Shown: positions 1 through 8,597 of the stretch, one piece after another | Layout: every line of letters starts with the position of its first letter | How positions within the stretch are numbered: the first letter of the stretch is position 1 | Origin: Maribacter aquivivus | Lineage (GTDB): Bacteria; Bacteroidota; Bacteroidia; Flavobacteriales; Flavobacteriaceae | Direction: 5' to 3' | NCBI RefSeq assembly: GCF_900142175.1 | Contig: NZ_FQZX01000002.1 | Coordinates: 291,317-355,316 of the forward strand | DNA: 64,000 nt | Made by a program: the position numbers and the translations under genes | The notes under the pieces: generated by a model | Told to the model about the DNA's origin: nothing | What the model saw: only the letters and a program-made list of their open reading frames with translations | Databases searched by the model: none

Positions 1-560
1 ATATAAGTCAGCATCTTAGTAATTCTTTCATCAGAATTGTTCTTTGGTAATTCAAAGTAGTTGCTCTTTTTAATATTGCGAATTAAGATTTCTAAAATAC
101 TAGTCATTAAACTAGTGACTAGGTTTATTGATTCTTCTCCATAATTTCTAGATTCTTGAAGAATCATACCAATTAGGTTTTCTAAATAGCTTCTATCTAA
201 TTCATTTTTAATAATATCTCCTGGTAACTGATTGTAATTAGATAATATAAACGAAGCTTCTTTAAACCACTCATTTCTATCAATGGTAATTCTGTTTGCA
301 TTCTTAAAAAATGAATCAGTAAACTTTAGAAATACAAATCTGGTAGGTTTTTCTATAGTAAAAGAATGGCATTTTAACGGAGGTAATAAAAACATACTAT
401 TCTTCCCATAGGCATAATCATTATAATTAATGCACTGTGTGCCTTGTCCATCTTTAATTAGAACCAACTCAAAAAAATTGTTCTTAACCGGGCGTTGTTT
501 CCAATCCGTTAACTCTATTTCTTGTATTTCAAAAGGTTTGTAGGCTTCTAATACTTGCAT
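1..560 (-). CDS. AraC-family transcriptional regulator, N-terminal part (cut by window edge)
   Basis: An open frame reads leftward from an ATG at 558-560 to the window edge without a stop, giving about 186 residues and no C-terminus. The visible part looks like a cupin-type ligand-binding arm of an AraC regulator: a beta-rich start with a Gly-x-Gly-Thr turn near residue 38, a Pro-Pro pair near residue 60, then helices around 120-180. Its layout matches the complete AraC protein at 7720-8586. The DNA-binding HTH half should lie left of the window. It is divergent from the alkB-like gene at 738 and is one candidate regulator for the operator repeats in between. Family assignment is by resemblance of the N-terminal half only. 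Confidence 0.7.
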   Translation of the reverse strand, partial: MQVLEAYKPFEIQEIELTDWKQRPVKNNFFELVLIKDGQGTQCINYNDYAYGKNSMFLLPPLKCHSFTIEKPTRFVFLKFTDSFFKNANRITIDRNEWFKEASFILSNYNQLPGDIIKNELDRSYLENLIGMILQESRNYGEESINLVTSLMTSILEILIRNIKKSNYFELPKNNSDERITKMLTY

Positions 561-636
561 TTTAATGGTATTTATGGAATAATAGGACAAATTTAGGCTA
601 AAAAATAGGTTTCAAACTAATTCACTAACTCATTAA

Positions 637-702
637 CCTTTATTTATACCATTAATTCCAACATTTCAACTACAAAAAAACGCTCTAAAGCTAGTAACTT
701 TG
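637..702 (+). promoter_or_regulatory. Promoter of alkB-like gene with two AraC-type direct repeats
   Basis: A TAnnTTTG -7 element (TAACTTTG) lies at 695-702. No TTG sits about 19 bases upstream, so the promoter looks activator-dependent. Two 14-base half-sites, CCTTTATTTATACC at 637-650 and the weaker CCAACATTTCAACT at 658-671, start 21 bases apart. The second ends 23 bases before the -7 element. The same geometry recurs upstream of 1944, 8709 and 10888. The regulator is inferred. Confidence 0.7.
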
Positions 703-737
703 TTTTAGAAGGATTTCAAATAATTAGTATATCGTAA

Positions 738-1367
738 ATGGATTTATTTAATCAGGCGGACTTATTTTCAAAAAACGAAGTCCGTAAAATAGAATTTGAT
801 TTACCAGGAGCTAATGTTACTTTATTCAAGAATTTCTTCAGTTTAGAAGAAAGCAATAAGCTGTATAATAGCCTATTACAAAACACCCCATGGCAGCAAG
901 AGCAAATTACCATTCATGGAAAAGATGTAGACTATCCCAGATTAACAGCTTGGTATGGAGATGTTACCAAGGATATTAAATACACGAATACAAAAAGTAC
1001 AATGCATTTATGGAATGCTGATTTACTTTTTATTAAAGAGCGAATAGAGCAGGAGGTCAATGTAAAATTTACACGTTGTTTGCTTAATTATTATAGAGAT
1101 GGCAAAGACAGTGTAGATTGGCACCAAGACTATAAAGGAGACCAACGTAAAAACACAGTTATTGCTTCGGTAACTTTTGGAGAGACCAGACCTTTTCAAT
1201 TAAAACATACTACCCGTAAAGATTTAAAACGTGTAGCTATTCCTTTAACTCACGGAAGCCTACTTCTAATGAAAGGTGCTACTCAAGATAACTGGAAACA
1301 TAAAATACCAAAAACAAAAAAACAGATTCATCCAAGAATTAATCTTACGTTTCGGTGGATCAACTAA
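738..1367 (+). CDS. alkB: AlkB-type alpha-ketoglutarate-dependent dioxygenase (nucleic-acid dealkylation)
   Basis: The 209-residue product has the Fe(II)/2-oxoglutarate dioxygenase signature: an HxD pair at His129/Asp131, a distal His188, and two arginines near the C-terminus (Arg200 and Arg206) placed as in AlkB enzymes to bind 2-oxoglutarate. The NYYRDG stretch just before the HxD pair is typical of AlkB and human ALKBH2/3 relatives. Such enzymes oxidatively remove methyl and etheno adducts from DNA or RNA bases and release an aldehyde (formaldehyde from methyl groups). Length fits the family. The gene follows an activator-type promoter with AraC-like repeats and is divergent from an AraC regulator, so induction by a small molecule is likely. 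Substrate preference cannot be read from sequence. Confidence 0.92.
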   Translation: MDLFNQADLFSKNEVRKIEFDLPGANVTLFKNFFSLEESNKLYNSLLQNTPWQQEQITIHGKDVDYPRLTAWYGDVTKDIKYTNTKSTMHLWNADLLFIKERIEQEVNVKFTRCLLNYYRDGKDSVDWHQDYKGDQRKNTVIASVTFGETRPFQLKHTTRKDLKRVAIPLTHGSLLLMKGATQDNWKHKIPKTKKQIHPRINLTFRWIN

Positions 1368-1433
1368 CCTTATATTTACATACATTACGTTTTGATTGTA
1401 TACTTTTAGTAAATTAAACTTAAGTAATATCCT

Positions 1434-1733
1434 ATGAAAAAATCTTATTTAACGGTAGTCGTGCATATTTTAGCAAAAGAAGAATATAGAGAAGATGTAA
1501 AAGCGGAATTACTAAAACTTGTTGGTCCTACTAGAGGTGAAGAGGGTAATATTTCATATGACCTACATCAAGATAATTCTAACCCAAATTTATTCTTATT
1601 CCATGAGAAATGGGTTAGTCAAGAATTACTTCAAAAACATTCTCAAAGTAAACATATTGCTGAATATAAGGCTGCAACCGAAGAGAAGTTAGTTGATGTC
1701 ACTTTGTTTAAAATGACAGAACTGACCAACTAA
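1434..1733 (+). CDS. Antibiotic biosynthesis monooxygenase (ABM)-domain protein, putative quinol monooxygenase
   Basis: This 99-residue protein has the compact ferredoxin-like ABM fold: an N-terminal beta strand, a helix with KAELLKLVGPTR, the segment EEGNISYDLHQD, then FLFHEKWVSQE and an HSQSKHI helix. Those short motifs are characteristic of the YgiN/LsrG-like group. Members oxidise quinols or act as small dimeric isomerases. It lies 66 bases after the alkB-like gene and could be cotranscribed, although a weak CCTTATATTTACAT element precedes it. The neighbourhood of quinone and nitro reductases supports a redox role; the actual substrate is unknown. Confidence 0.82.
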   Translation: MKKSYLTVVVHILAKEEYREDVKAELLKLVGPTRGEEGNISYDLHQDNSNPNLFLFHEKWVSQELLQKHSQSKHIAEYKAATEEKLVDVTLFKMTELTN

Positions 1734-1839
1734 CTTTGTATTAATAAAGGTTTCCCTATAAATTATTATAGTTTAATTCAATAAAATGAATTGAATCAAG
1801 TGCTTTTTGGCTTAAAATTAAGATTTCACCTCTATAAAA

Positions 1840-1905
1840 CCTCTATTTATACCTTCTTCTCCTTTTTTTATACATTATAAAAACTTTATTTCCTATTTAC
1901 CTTTG
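1840..1905 (+). promoter_or_regulatory. Promoter of nitroreductase operon with two AraC-type direct repeats
   Basis: The -7 element TACCTTTG lies at 1898-1905 with no TTG at the -33 position. Half-sites CCTCTATTTATACC (1840-1853) and CCTTTTTTTATACA (1861-1874) start 21 bases apart, and the second ends 23 bases before the -7 element. This is identical spacing to the promoter at 637-702. Binding by an AraC protein is inferred from the repeat geometry. Confidence 0.7.
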
Positions 1906-1943
1906 CCATATAAATAGGATTAACCTTATTAAAACATATAAAA

Positions 1944-2603
1944 ATGAATTTACACGAAACATTAAACTGGAGATACACAACAAAGGAATACGACACCACC
2001 AAGAAAATTTCTGATGCAGATATGGCAGAAGTCAAAAACTTGTTAAGAATGAGTCCTTCAAGTGTAAACCTACAACCTTGGCATTTTATAGTTGCTGAAA
2101 CTACAGAAGGTAAAGCACGCATTGCTAAGGGGACTCAAGGTTTTTTTAGTTTTAACGAGCCAAAAGTAACTAATGCTTCAGCTGTTGTTTTATTTTGTTC
2201 AAAAATTGATGCAGATGATGCCTACTATCAGCATATTGCAGATACAGAAGATGAAAGCGGAAGATTCCCTAACCAAGATATTAAAAACGGATTTTTAGGT
2301 GCTGTAAAAGCTTTTACAGGTATTCATAAATACGATTTAAAAGACTTACAACACTGGATGGAAAAGCAAGTATATCTTAACATTGGAAACTTTTTATTGG
2401 GAGTTGCAAGTTTAGGAATTGATGCTACACCAATGGAAGGTATTGATGTAAAAGCTTTGGATGAAGAATTCGGTTTAAGAGAAAAAGGATACACTTCTTT
2501 AGTAGCTGTTTCTTTAGGATATAGAGCTGAATCTGATTTTAATTCAACTGAAAAAACTCCTAAATCTAGATTACCAGAAAGTGAAATTTTCACGTTAATA
2601 TAA
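1944..2603 (+). CDS. NAD(P)H-dependent nitroreductase (NfsB-like)
   Basis: The 219-residue protein begins with the NfsB-like pattern LNWRYTTKEYD, followed by MSPSSVNLQPWHFIV, which contributes to the FMN phosphate site, and ends with GIDATPMEGID and EKGYTSLVAVSLGYRAESD, the second flavin-binding region. It is expected to be an FMN-dependent homodimeric reductase of nitro compounds, quinones or similar electrophiles in the cytoplasm. It is first in an operon with a quinone-reductase-like protein (15-base gap) and two cupin proteins, behind a promoter with AraC-type repeats. A second nitroreductase of the same layout sits at 22942-23574. Confidence 0.9.
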   Translation: MNLHETLNWRYTTKEYDTTKKISDADMAEVKNLLRMSPSSVNLQPWHFIVAETTEGKARIAKGTQGFFSFNEPKVTNASAVVLFCSKIDADDAYYQHIADTEDESGRFPNQDIKNGFLGAVKAFTGIHKYDLKDLQHWMEKQVYLNIGNFLLGVASLGIDATPMEGIDVKALDEEFGLREKGYTSLVAVSLGYRAESDFNSTEKTPKSRLPESEIFTLI

Positions 2604-2618
2604 TAACACGAAGCTAAT

Positions 2619-3626
2619 ATGAAAGCAATAGGATACAAGGAGAACCTCCCAATAGAGAATGTAAAATCTCTTCAAGACATCGAAATAGATACTCCCAAAG
2701 CAAAAGGAAGAGATATTCTAGTTGAGATAAAAGCCATTTCTGTAAACCCGGCAGATTATAAAGTAAGAGCAGGTATGCCTGTTGAAGGCGATGATTGGAA
2801 AATTATTGGTTGGGATGCTACTGGGATTGTAAAAGAAGTTGGAGAAGATGTTACGTTGTTTAAGGTTGGTGACGAAGTTTGGTATGCGGGCGATTTCACG
2901 AGACAAGGAAGTTATGCTCAGTATCAAGTGGTAGATGAGCGTATTGTGGGCAAGAAACCATCTAGCTTATCTTATGCTGAAGCTGCGGCTTTACCATTAA
3001 CTTCTCTTACGGCTTGGGAAATGTTGTTTGATAGATTAGAAGTTGCAACCGATGATGCCAGTAAATCTATTCTAGTAATTGGTGCTGCAGGTGGTGTTGG
3101 TTCTATTTTGGTACAATTAGCTAAGAAGCTTACAAAACTGAATATTATAGGAACGGCTTCCCGTGAAGAAACTACAGATTGGTTAAAAGAATTGGGTGCT
3201 GACTCGGTTATTAATCACAGAAATAAATTGAGTGAGGAATTTGAGAAATACAAGCTTCCTGCTCCTGATTACATCGTGAGTTTAAATGCTACCGAGCAAC
3301 ATGCAGACGAGATTGTAAAGGTGATAAAGCCACAAGGTAAATTCGGTTTTATTGATGACCCTAAGTCATTTAATGTCATGCCTTTTAAAGGTAAGGCTGT
3401 GTCTACTCATATTGAGTTGATGTTCACTAGTTCTATGTTCCAAACGGAAGATATGATTGAGCAACACAACATCTTAAATGAGGTTTCTAAATTGATAGAC
3501 AACGGAACTATTAAAACCACTTTAGGAGAAAACTTTGGAACTATTAACGCAGAGAATATGCGTAAAGCCCATGCTTTCTTAGAAACAGGAAAAGCAAAAG
3601 GTAAAATTGTTTTAGAAGGATTTTAG
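2619..3626 (+). CDS. Medium-chain dehydrogenase/reductase, quinone-oxidoreductase type (zinc-free)
   Basis: The 335-residue protein has the GroES-like N-terminal domain (VNPADYKVRAGMP, WDATGIVKEVGEDV, FKVGDEVWYAG) and a Rossmann domain with the NADPH motif GAAGGVGSILVQLAKK near residue 153. The catalytic zinc ligands and the four-cysteine structural lobe of classical alcohol dehydrogenases are absent, which fits the zeta-crystallin/quinone oxidoreductase branch. The C-terminal GKAKGKIVLEGF is typical. Such enzymes reduce quinones or alpha,beta-unsaturated carbonyls with NADPH. It is the second gene of the nitroreductase operon, so a shared role in electrophile reduction is likely. Confidence 0.88.
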   Translation: MKAIGYKENLPIENVKSLQDIEIDTPKAKGRDILVEIKAISVNPADYKVRAGMPVEGDDWKIIGWDATGIVKEVGEDVTLFKVGDEVWYAGDFTRQGSYAQYQVVDERIVGKKPSSLSYAEAAALPLTSLTAWEMLFDRLEVATDDASKSILVIGAAGGVGSILVQLAKKLTKLNIIGTASREETTDWLKELGADSVINHRNKLSEEFEKYKLPAPDYIVSLNATEQHADEIVKVIKPQGKFGFIDDPKSFNVMPFKGKAVSTHIELMFTSSMFQTEDMIEQHNILNEVSKLIDNGTIKTTLGENFGTINAENMRKAHAFLETGKAKGKIVLEGF

Positions 3627-3656
3627 ACGCAATGAGTCAAATAATTTAAAAAGAAA

Positions 3657-4124
3657 ATGAAAACTACACTTAAAATATTTCTTATAGCAGCAATTTTTGC
3701 TGGTACTTCGGCAAATGCACAGGTAAATACGATTGATTCCGTGGCAACTTCAAAAGTGCAGCATTTCAATTTTGATGAAATGGAATCGGAAACTATTGGC
3801 GAAGGTATTCAGCGTAAATGGTTTCATGGAGAAAAAGGTCAAATGACCATTTTCAATTTGGAAAAAGGGGCACATATTCCATGGCACCAACATCCTAATG
3901 AGCAGATTACCTATATCATGTCCGGTAAGGTTAAAATCAAGACTATTATCGACGGCAAAGAGGAGTTTGTTATTGTTTCTGGAGGCGAGGTAATTGTATT
4001 CCCAGAGAACATACCTCATGAGTTTTGGGCTTTAGAAAAAACGGTGGATTTAGATGTTCACGTTCCGGTTCGTCAAGATTGGTTGTCGAAAGAGTTGCCT
4101 GATTATTTAAAGAAGAGCGAATAA
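3657..4124 (+). CDS. Secreted small cupin-domain protein
   Basis: A cleavable signal peptide (residues 1-21, ending SANAQ) precedes a single cupin barrel. The metal-binding pattern is visible as WHQHPNEQITYIMSG (two His and a Glu/Gln) and, later, VFPENIPHEFWAL with the final His. At 155 residues it is a minimal one-domain cupin, expected in the periplasm. It follows the quinone reductase by 30 bases and is followed within 16 bases by a further cupin-like secreted protein, so it belongs to the same operon. Cupins of this size may be isomerases, dioxygenases or non-catalytic; no specific reaction can be assigned. Confidence 0.85.
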   Translation: MKTTLKIFLIAAIFAGTSANAQVNTIDSVATSKVQHFNFDEMESETIGEGIQRKWFHGEKGQMTIFNLEKGAHIPWHQHPNEQITYIMSGKVKIKTIIDGKEEFVIVSGGEVIVFPENIPHEFWALEKTVDLDVHVPVRQDWLSKELPDYLKKSE

Positions 4125-4140
4125 ATAGAAAACTAATAGG

Positions 4141-4989
4141 ATGACATCAATCAAAATGAAATATAACTTTTTAATTGCATTAGCACTAACTGTAAGTTTT
4201 TTTTTAAATGCACAAACACCAACAACAGACAATATTAAGTCTGTAAACGAAGTAGTTACCGCAGATAATGTAGAATGGAGTTGGTTAAATCCGTTGCGAG
4301 GAGATAAAAGTCCGGCTGCAGGTAAACTTTGGGGAGACCGTACAAAAAACGAACCAGCAGGGTTTTTAGTGAAATTCAAAAAAGGTTTTTCATCACCTCC
4401 ACACATTCACAACATAACTTATAGAGGTGTTGTAATTAAAGGTTTGTTGCACAATGATGATGAAAATGCCGAAAAACAATGGCTTCCGGCAGGTTCTTAT
4501 TGGCAGCAGCCAGCAGGCGAAGCACATATTACAGCTGCTGACGGTGAAGAAAATATGGCGTTTTTAGACATTCAAGAAGGTCCGTATTTAGTAAAACCAA
4601 CATCTGAAGCTTTTGATAATGGCGAAAGACCTGTAAATGTTGATAAAACAAACTTGGTTTGGTTAAATGCTAACGACATCCAATGGGTTTCTGAAAAGAG
4701 CAATGTAAAAACTGCATTTTTATGGGGAAGTCACGAAAAAAATCAGCTACGTGCCACGCTCTTAAAACTGCCAGCTGGTTTTAACGGAAGCATAAAAAAC
4801 TTAAGCCCTAATTTTAGAGCAGTGGTAATTTCTGGTGAAGTAACACATCAGTTTATTAAAAAAGATACTAAAAACGAGTTACAACCCGGTTCTTATTTTG
4901 GAGCGCAAAATGGTACTACATCAAAAATTTCAACAAAAAAAGAAACAGTTATTTATATAAGAAGCAACGGCAAATTTGAAGTAAAGTAA
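4141..4989 (+). CDS. Secreted DUF4437-type double-cupin protein
   Basis: The product is 282 residues with a signal peptide ending FFLNAQ. A second in-frame ATG at 4156 (MKYNF) gives an equally good signal peptide and may be the true start. Two cupin-like repeats follow: the first around residues 45-150 with the HIHNITYRGVVIKG segment and GSYWQQPAGEAHIT, the second around 175-280 with GSYFGAQNG. This two-repeat layout with PLRGDKSPAAGKLWGDR matches DUF4437 proteins, often loosely called cupin or anti-sigma ChrR-like. It is the last gene of the 1944-4989 operon. Function unknown, probably periplasmic. Confidence 0.82.
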   Translation: MTSIKMKYNFLIALALTVSFFLNAQTPTTDNIKSVNEVVTADNVEWSWLNPLRGDKSPAAGKLWGDRTKNEPAGFLVKFKKGFSSPPHIHNITYRGVVIKGLLHNDDENAEKQWLPAGSYWQQPAGEAHITAADGEENMAFLDIQEGPYLVKPTSEAFDNGERPVNVDKTNLVWLNANDIQWVSEKSNVKTAFLWGSHEKNQLRATLLKLPAGFNGSIKNLSPNFRAVVISGEVTHQFIKKDTKNELQPGSYFGAQNGTTSKISTKKETVIYIRSNGKFEVK

Positions 4990-5273
4990 ACGGGTTATAT
5001 GCTGATTTTTTAATTGTATTAGAGATAAAAAGCTTTCTTTTTTTGGTCATAAAAATGTACCGACTCCAACTAATTAATTAAAATAGTTTTCTTGAAAAAT
5101 TCTTAACCTTTAGTCATAACGGATTTGCATTAAATGACATAAAAATGTTAAAAGGGTCAAATATAATTTCAAATAAGCTATTAACTACTTAGTAATTAGT
5201 GGTTTCATTGAAGTTCTTTCTTTAAATTTATAAATATCAGTTTAATGAGATGTAGAACATAAAATTTGAAGAA

Positions 5274-5747
5274 ATGAAAACAAATATTGGAATTACCGAG
5301 GAAAACAGATCAAAGGTTGCAGAGCATTTGTCCACCATATTGGCTGATGAATATGTGCTGTATACCAAAACTTTAAGAGCACATTGGAATTTAGAGGGTA
5401 TTGATTTTCATACCAAACATGTGTTTTTTGAAGATCACTATAATGCAATTAAGGAATATATTGACGGTGTTGCAGAACGTATTAGAAAAATAGGTCATTA
5501 TGCCCCTGGAACTTTAAAACAATTTTTGCAGTTAACACATTTATCGGAAGAAATAAAAGGTGATAATTTTAGCTTAAACTATATGAAAGTCTTATTAGCT
5601 GACCATGATACCATTATTGTAGAAATGAGAAAAATTATCCCTACAATAGAAGAAGATTTTGGAGACGTTGGTACTGCCGATTTTTTAACTGGACTGTTAC
5701 AAGAACATGAAGAAATGGCTTGGATGTTACGTGCTAGTTTAAGCTAA
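5274..5747 (+). CDS. dps: Dps/ferritin-like DNA-starvation protein
   Basis: The 157-residue protein is a four-helix-bundle Dps. The ferroxidase ligands at the dimer interface are conserved in spacing: His37 in RAHWNLEG, His49, then Asp64 and Glu68 in YIDGVAERI. The segment LQEHEEMAWMLRASL at the C-terminus is also typical. Dps forms dodecamers that oxidise Fe(II) with hydrogen peroxide and shield DNA during oxidative stress. It is preceded by about 280 bases without a gene (4990-5273), where I see no strong TAnnTTTG match. It is followed after 32 bases by the UBP zinc-finger operon, which adds to the oxidative-stress character of the region. Confidence 0.92.
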   Translation: MKTNIGITEENRSKVAEHLSTILADEYVLYTKTLRAHWNLEGIDFHTKHVFFEDHYNAIKEYIDGVAERIRKIGHYAPGTLKQFLQLTHLSEEIKGDNFSLNYMKVLLADHDTIIVEMRKIIPTIEEDFGDVGTADFLTGLLQEHEEMAWMLRASLS

Positions 5748-5779
5748 AAGTATTTATACAAAAGGTATAGATTTAAATT

Positions 5780-6049
5780 ATGCAACAAAAATACTGTCAC
5801 CACATAAAAACCATTTCCAAGATTAAAACTGCTACTGAGCATATTTGTGAGGAATGTATTAAACTTGGTGATGACTGGGTGCATTTGCGTACATGTCAAG
5901 AATGTGGCGTAACGCTTTGTTGTGACGATTCTAAAAACAAACATGCTACGGCTCATTTTCATGCAACCAAGCATCCGGTTATAAGTTCGGCAGAACCTAA
6001 TGAAAAATGGTTTTGGTGCTATCTTGATAATGCTTTTGCAACCTATTAA
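5780..6049 (+). CDS. UBP-type zinc-finger protein
   Basis: This 89-residue protein is almost entirely a ZnF-UBP domain: paired Cys in HICEECIKLGDDWVHLRTC and ECGVTLCCDDSKNKHATAHFHATKHPV, followed by a WFWCY tail. In eukaryotes the fold binds ubiquitin C-termini; in bacteria it occurs as a stand-alone protein of unknown ligand. It lies 12 bases upstream of the cNMP-binding/thioredoxin-reductase-like gene. I recall this pairing from many bacterial genomes, which suggests the two proteins work together. The cysteine and histidine richness would also permit redox sensing, but that is inference. Confidence 0.88.
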   Translation: MQQKYCHHIKTISKIKTATEHICEECIKLGDDWVHLRTCQECGVTLCCDDSKNKHATAHFHATKHPVISSAEPNEKWFWCYLDNAFATY

Positions 6050-6061
6050 ATCAAACCAATT

Positions 6062-7705
6062 ATGATCGATCCAAAATTTCCTGAATTAACTAATGTTCAG
6101 GTAGAAAGGCTTAAGAATTACGGTGAAATAGAATTCTATAAAGAGCCAACGGTCGTTTTGGATTTTGGAGACCGGCATTATGATTTTTTTGTGGTGCTTA
6201 CTGGCGGAATCAGAATTATAGACCCTGATAAAAAAGATGAAAATATTGCCATTCATACCAGACATCAATTCTCAGGTTCAAGTAGTATTCTTTCACACAG
6301 AACCGTTGGGGTTTGCGGTGAAACCTTGGCAAATACACAGCTTATAAGAATTAGTCCTGAAAACCTAAAAAGTGCCATTGCCAAATTCAGTGATATTAGC
6401 GATGTACTTCTGAATGCATTTTTATTGCGTGAAGACGCGCTGAAAAACAATGTTCAGGGTATTAAGCTCATTGGTTCTGAACACTCCAATGAAACCTACG
6501 CTATCCGTGATTTCATGGATAAGAATGATATTTGGTACAATTTCATTGATTCAGATAAGGAAGACGGATTGGTGCAGCTATTGGAGACTTTCAATTTAAA
6601 AGAATCTGATCTACCTGTTTTGATTAATAGTCAAAATGAGATTTCTGTTCGTCCATCCATAGATGAAATTGGTACGTGTACCGGTGTTCGGTTGCAATTG
6701 GATGATGATGTTTATGATGTTCTGGTGGTAGGTGCAGGTCCCGCTGGATTGGCTGCTAGTGTTTATGCCGCTTCAGAAGGCTTAAAAGTTTTGACCATAG
6801 ACAGTAATTCCCCTGGCGGTCAAGCCGGTAAAAGTTCTAAAATTGAGAACTATCTTGGGTTTCCTACCGGAATTTCAGGACGTGACCTTGCGAATAATGG
6901 CTATATACAGGCACAAAAATTTGGTTGCACCATATCCGTGCCGCATAGGGTAGAGGGCATAGCGCGCAAAGAAGGTTATTACGAAGTTAATTCTAACAAC
7001 ACATCTATATTAAAGGCTAAAACGGTAATTGCCGCAACAGGTGCCGCGTATAGAAGACTGCCTTTAGAAGGTATTGAAAAATTTGAAGGTTCCGGAGTGT
7101 ACTACAGCGCCACTTCAATGCATGCCAATATGTGTAAAAACAGCGAAATAGGTATTGTGGGCGGTGGCAACTCCGCAGGTCAGGCGGCATTGTTTTTAGC
7201 AAGCCATGCGCATAAAGTATATGTAATTATAAGAAACGAGGATATTGGCGCAAAAATGAGCGACTATCTAGTGCAGCGAATTTTCGCATGTGATAATATT
7301 GAAGTTTTAACGGGTAGTAATGTCGTTAAGGTTGACGGCGATACGTATTTGGAAAAGGTAGAAATCAAGCAAAGCGATACTTTAGTCCAAAACAACATTA
7401 ATTACCTGTTTACATTTGTTGGCGCAAAACCGTGTACGGAGTGGTTAGACAATATTATAGATACGGATGCTAAAGGCTTTGTACATACAGGGCTCACTAT
7501 TTGCGATAATGCTTTAAATGGCGAATCAGTTTTCAAACATAGAAAACCTTACACTTTTGAAACCAGTTTACCAGGACTTTTTGCCGTTGGGGATGTGCGT
7601 TCCGGGTCGGTTAAACGTGTAGCTTCGGCAGTAGGTGAGGGGTCTATTGTAGTTAGTGACATCCATAAATTTTTAGCGCTTGAAACCGAAGCAAAAATTA
7701 TATAG
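6062..7705 (+). CDS. Fused cyclic-nucleotide-binding-like / thioredoxin-reductase-like FAD oxidoreductase
   Basis: The 547-residue protein has a cNMP-binding-like (Crp-type) domain at about residues 10-130, a thioredoxin-like linker around 135-205 (IWYNFIDSDKEDG, LPVLINSQNE), and a thioredoxin-reductase module from about 215. That module holds the FAD motif [24 protein letters not shown] motif GIVGGGNSAGQAALFLA, and GLFAVGDVRSGSVKRVASAVGEGS. The redox CxxC of true thioredoxin reductases is replaced by SATS, so disulfide reduction of thioredoxin is unlikely; NAD(P)H oxidation with another acceptor is more plausible. Its operon mates are the zinc-finger gene upstream and the AraC regulator 14 bases downstream. 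Confidence 0.9.
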   Translation: MIDPKFPELTNVQVERLKNYGEIEFYKEPTVVLDFGDRHYDFFVVLTGGIRIIDPDKKDENIAIHTRHQFSGSSSILSHRTVGVCGETLANTQLIRISPENLKSAIAKFSDISDVLLNAFLLREDALKNNVQGIKLIGSEHSNETYAIRDFMDKNDIWYNFIDSDKEDGLVQLLETFNLKESDLPVLINSQNEISVRPSIDEIGTCTGVRLQLDDDVYDVLVVGAGPAGLAASVYAASEGLKVLTIDSNSPGGQAGKSSKIENYLGFPTGISGRDLANNGYIQAQKFGCTISVPHRVEGIARKEGYYEVNSNNTSILKAKTVIAATGAAYRRLPLEGIEKFEGSGVYYSATSMHANMCKNSEIGIVGGGNSAGQAALFLASHAHKVYVIIRNEDIGAKMSDYLVQRIFACDNIEVLTGSNVVKVDGDTYLEKVEIKQSDTLVQNNINYLFTFVGAKPCTEWLDNIIDTDAKGFVHTGLTICDNALNGESVFKHRKPYTFETSLPGLFAVGDVRSGSVKRVASAVGEGSIVVSDIHKFLALETEAKII

Positions 7706-7719
7706 TACTTTTAAGCCCT

Positions 7720-8586
7720 ATGCCACGTACCATAATCGAAAATATTGTAATTCAAGAATACAAAGACCAAACCTTTTTTGAATTTTGTAAGTATACTACC
7801 ATCCGGTTTTTTGAGATTGTGTATTTTGAAAAGGGTAGCGGCACCATAAAGATTAATGGGAAAACGGTAAACTATTCGGCTAATAGTATTTTTGTTTTTG
7901 TGCCAGATGATATTTATATCGTAAACCCAGAATCGGCGACTACAACTGTAGCTATTAAGTTTTTAAAGAGCTTTTTTAGGGGAGATGCACCGCAAAATGC
8001 AAATCTTCCTGTGAACGATTGGTTTCGTAAAATTGAAGGGATTCTAAATAGTGAAAGTCATCAATTACGTGAAATGCGTTTTGAAACCGAATCGGACAAA
8101 ATACATTTACTTTCATTGATAAAAATGGTGGCGGCAGAAAACGATAAAAAGAAATCATATGACCTGTTTATCATTCAAAATTCACTTTCTGTAATTCTTC
8201 ACCTTATTGCCCGTAACATTCAGTTTTTAAATGCTGATATGAGTGCCAGAATAGTGGAGTCTTCTAAAATTCAGCAAATCATCAACTTTATTCACGCCAA
8301 TATTTACAATTCGGAATTGCTGACCACCAAAAACTTGGCAGAGGAGTTTCATATGGCGGACAATTACATCAGTGAATATTTTAAAAAGCATACTGATGTT
8401 TCGCTAAAAAAGTACATTCTTAACTACAAATTAAAACTCGTAGAAACCCGATTAAAATATACCGATTTACAGTTTTCTGAAATTGCAATGGAATTAGGTT
8501 TTACAGATTCTAGTCACCTTAACAAGACCTTCCAAAGTTATAAGGGGATGACTATTGGTGCTTATAAGGCAAGTATTTCCCAATAA
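7720..8586 (+). CDS. AraC-family transcriptional regulator
   Basis: The 288-residue protein has an N-terminal cupin-like sensing arm (residues 1-150) and a C-terminal double HTH of the AraC/XylS type (about 190-285), with TKNLAEEFHMADNYISEYFKK as first helix pair and FSEIAMELGFTDSSHLNKTF as the conserved second one. It closes the operon with the zinc-finger and oxidoreductase genes. The promoter 12 bases downstream, and three others in the first 11 kb, carry two 21-base-spaced repeats, the spacing AraC monomer pairs use. It is therefore the leading candidate activator of that set, along with the truncated AraC gene at 1-560. Confidence 0.9.
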   Translation: MPRTIIENIVIQEYKDQTFFEFCKYTTIRFFEIVYFEKGSGTIKINGKTVNYSANSIFVFVPDDIYIVNPESATTTVAIKFLKSFFRGDAPQNANLPVNDWFRKIEGILNSESHQLREMRFETESDKIHLLSLIKMVAAENDKKKSYDLFIIQNSLSVILHLIARNIQFLNADMSARIVESSKIQQIINFIHANIYNSELLTTKNLAEEFHMADNYISEYFKKHTDVSLKKYILNYKLKLVETRLKYTDLQFSEIAMELGFTDSSHLNKTFQSYKGMTIGAYKASISQ

Positions 8587-8597
8587 ATTACCATTTA

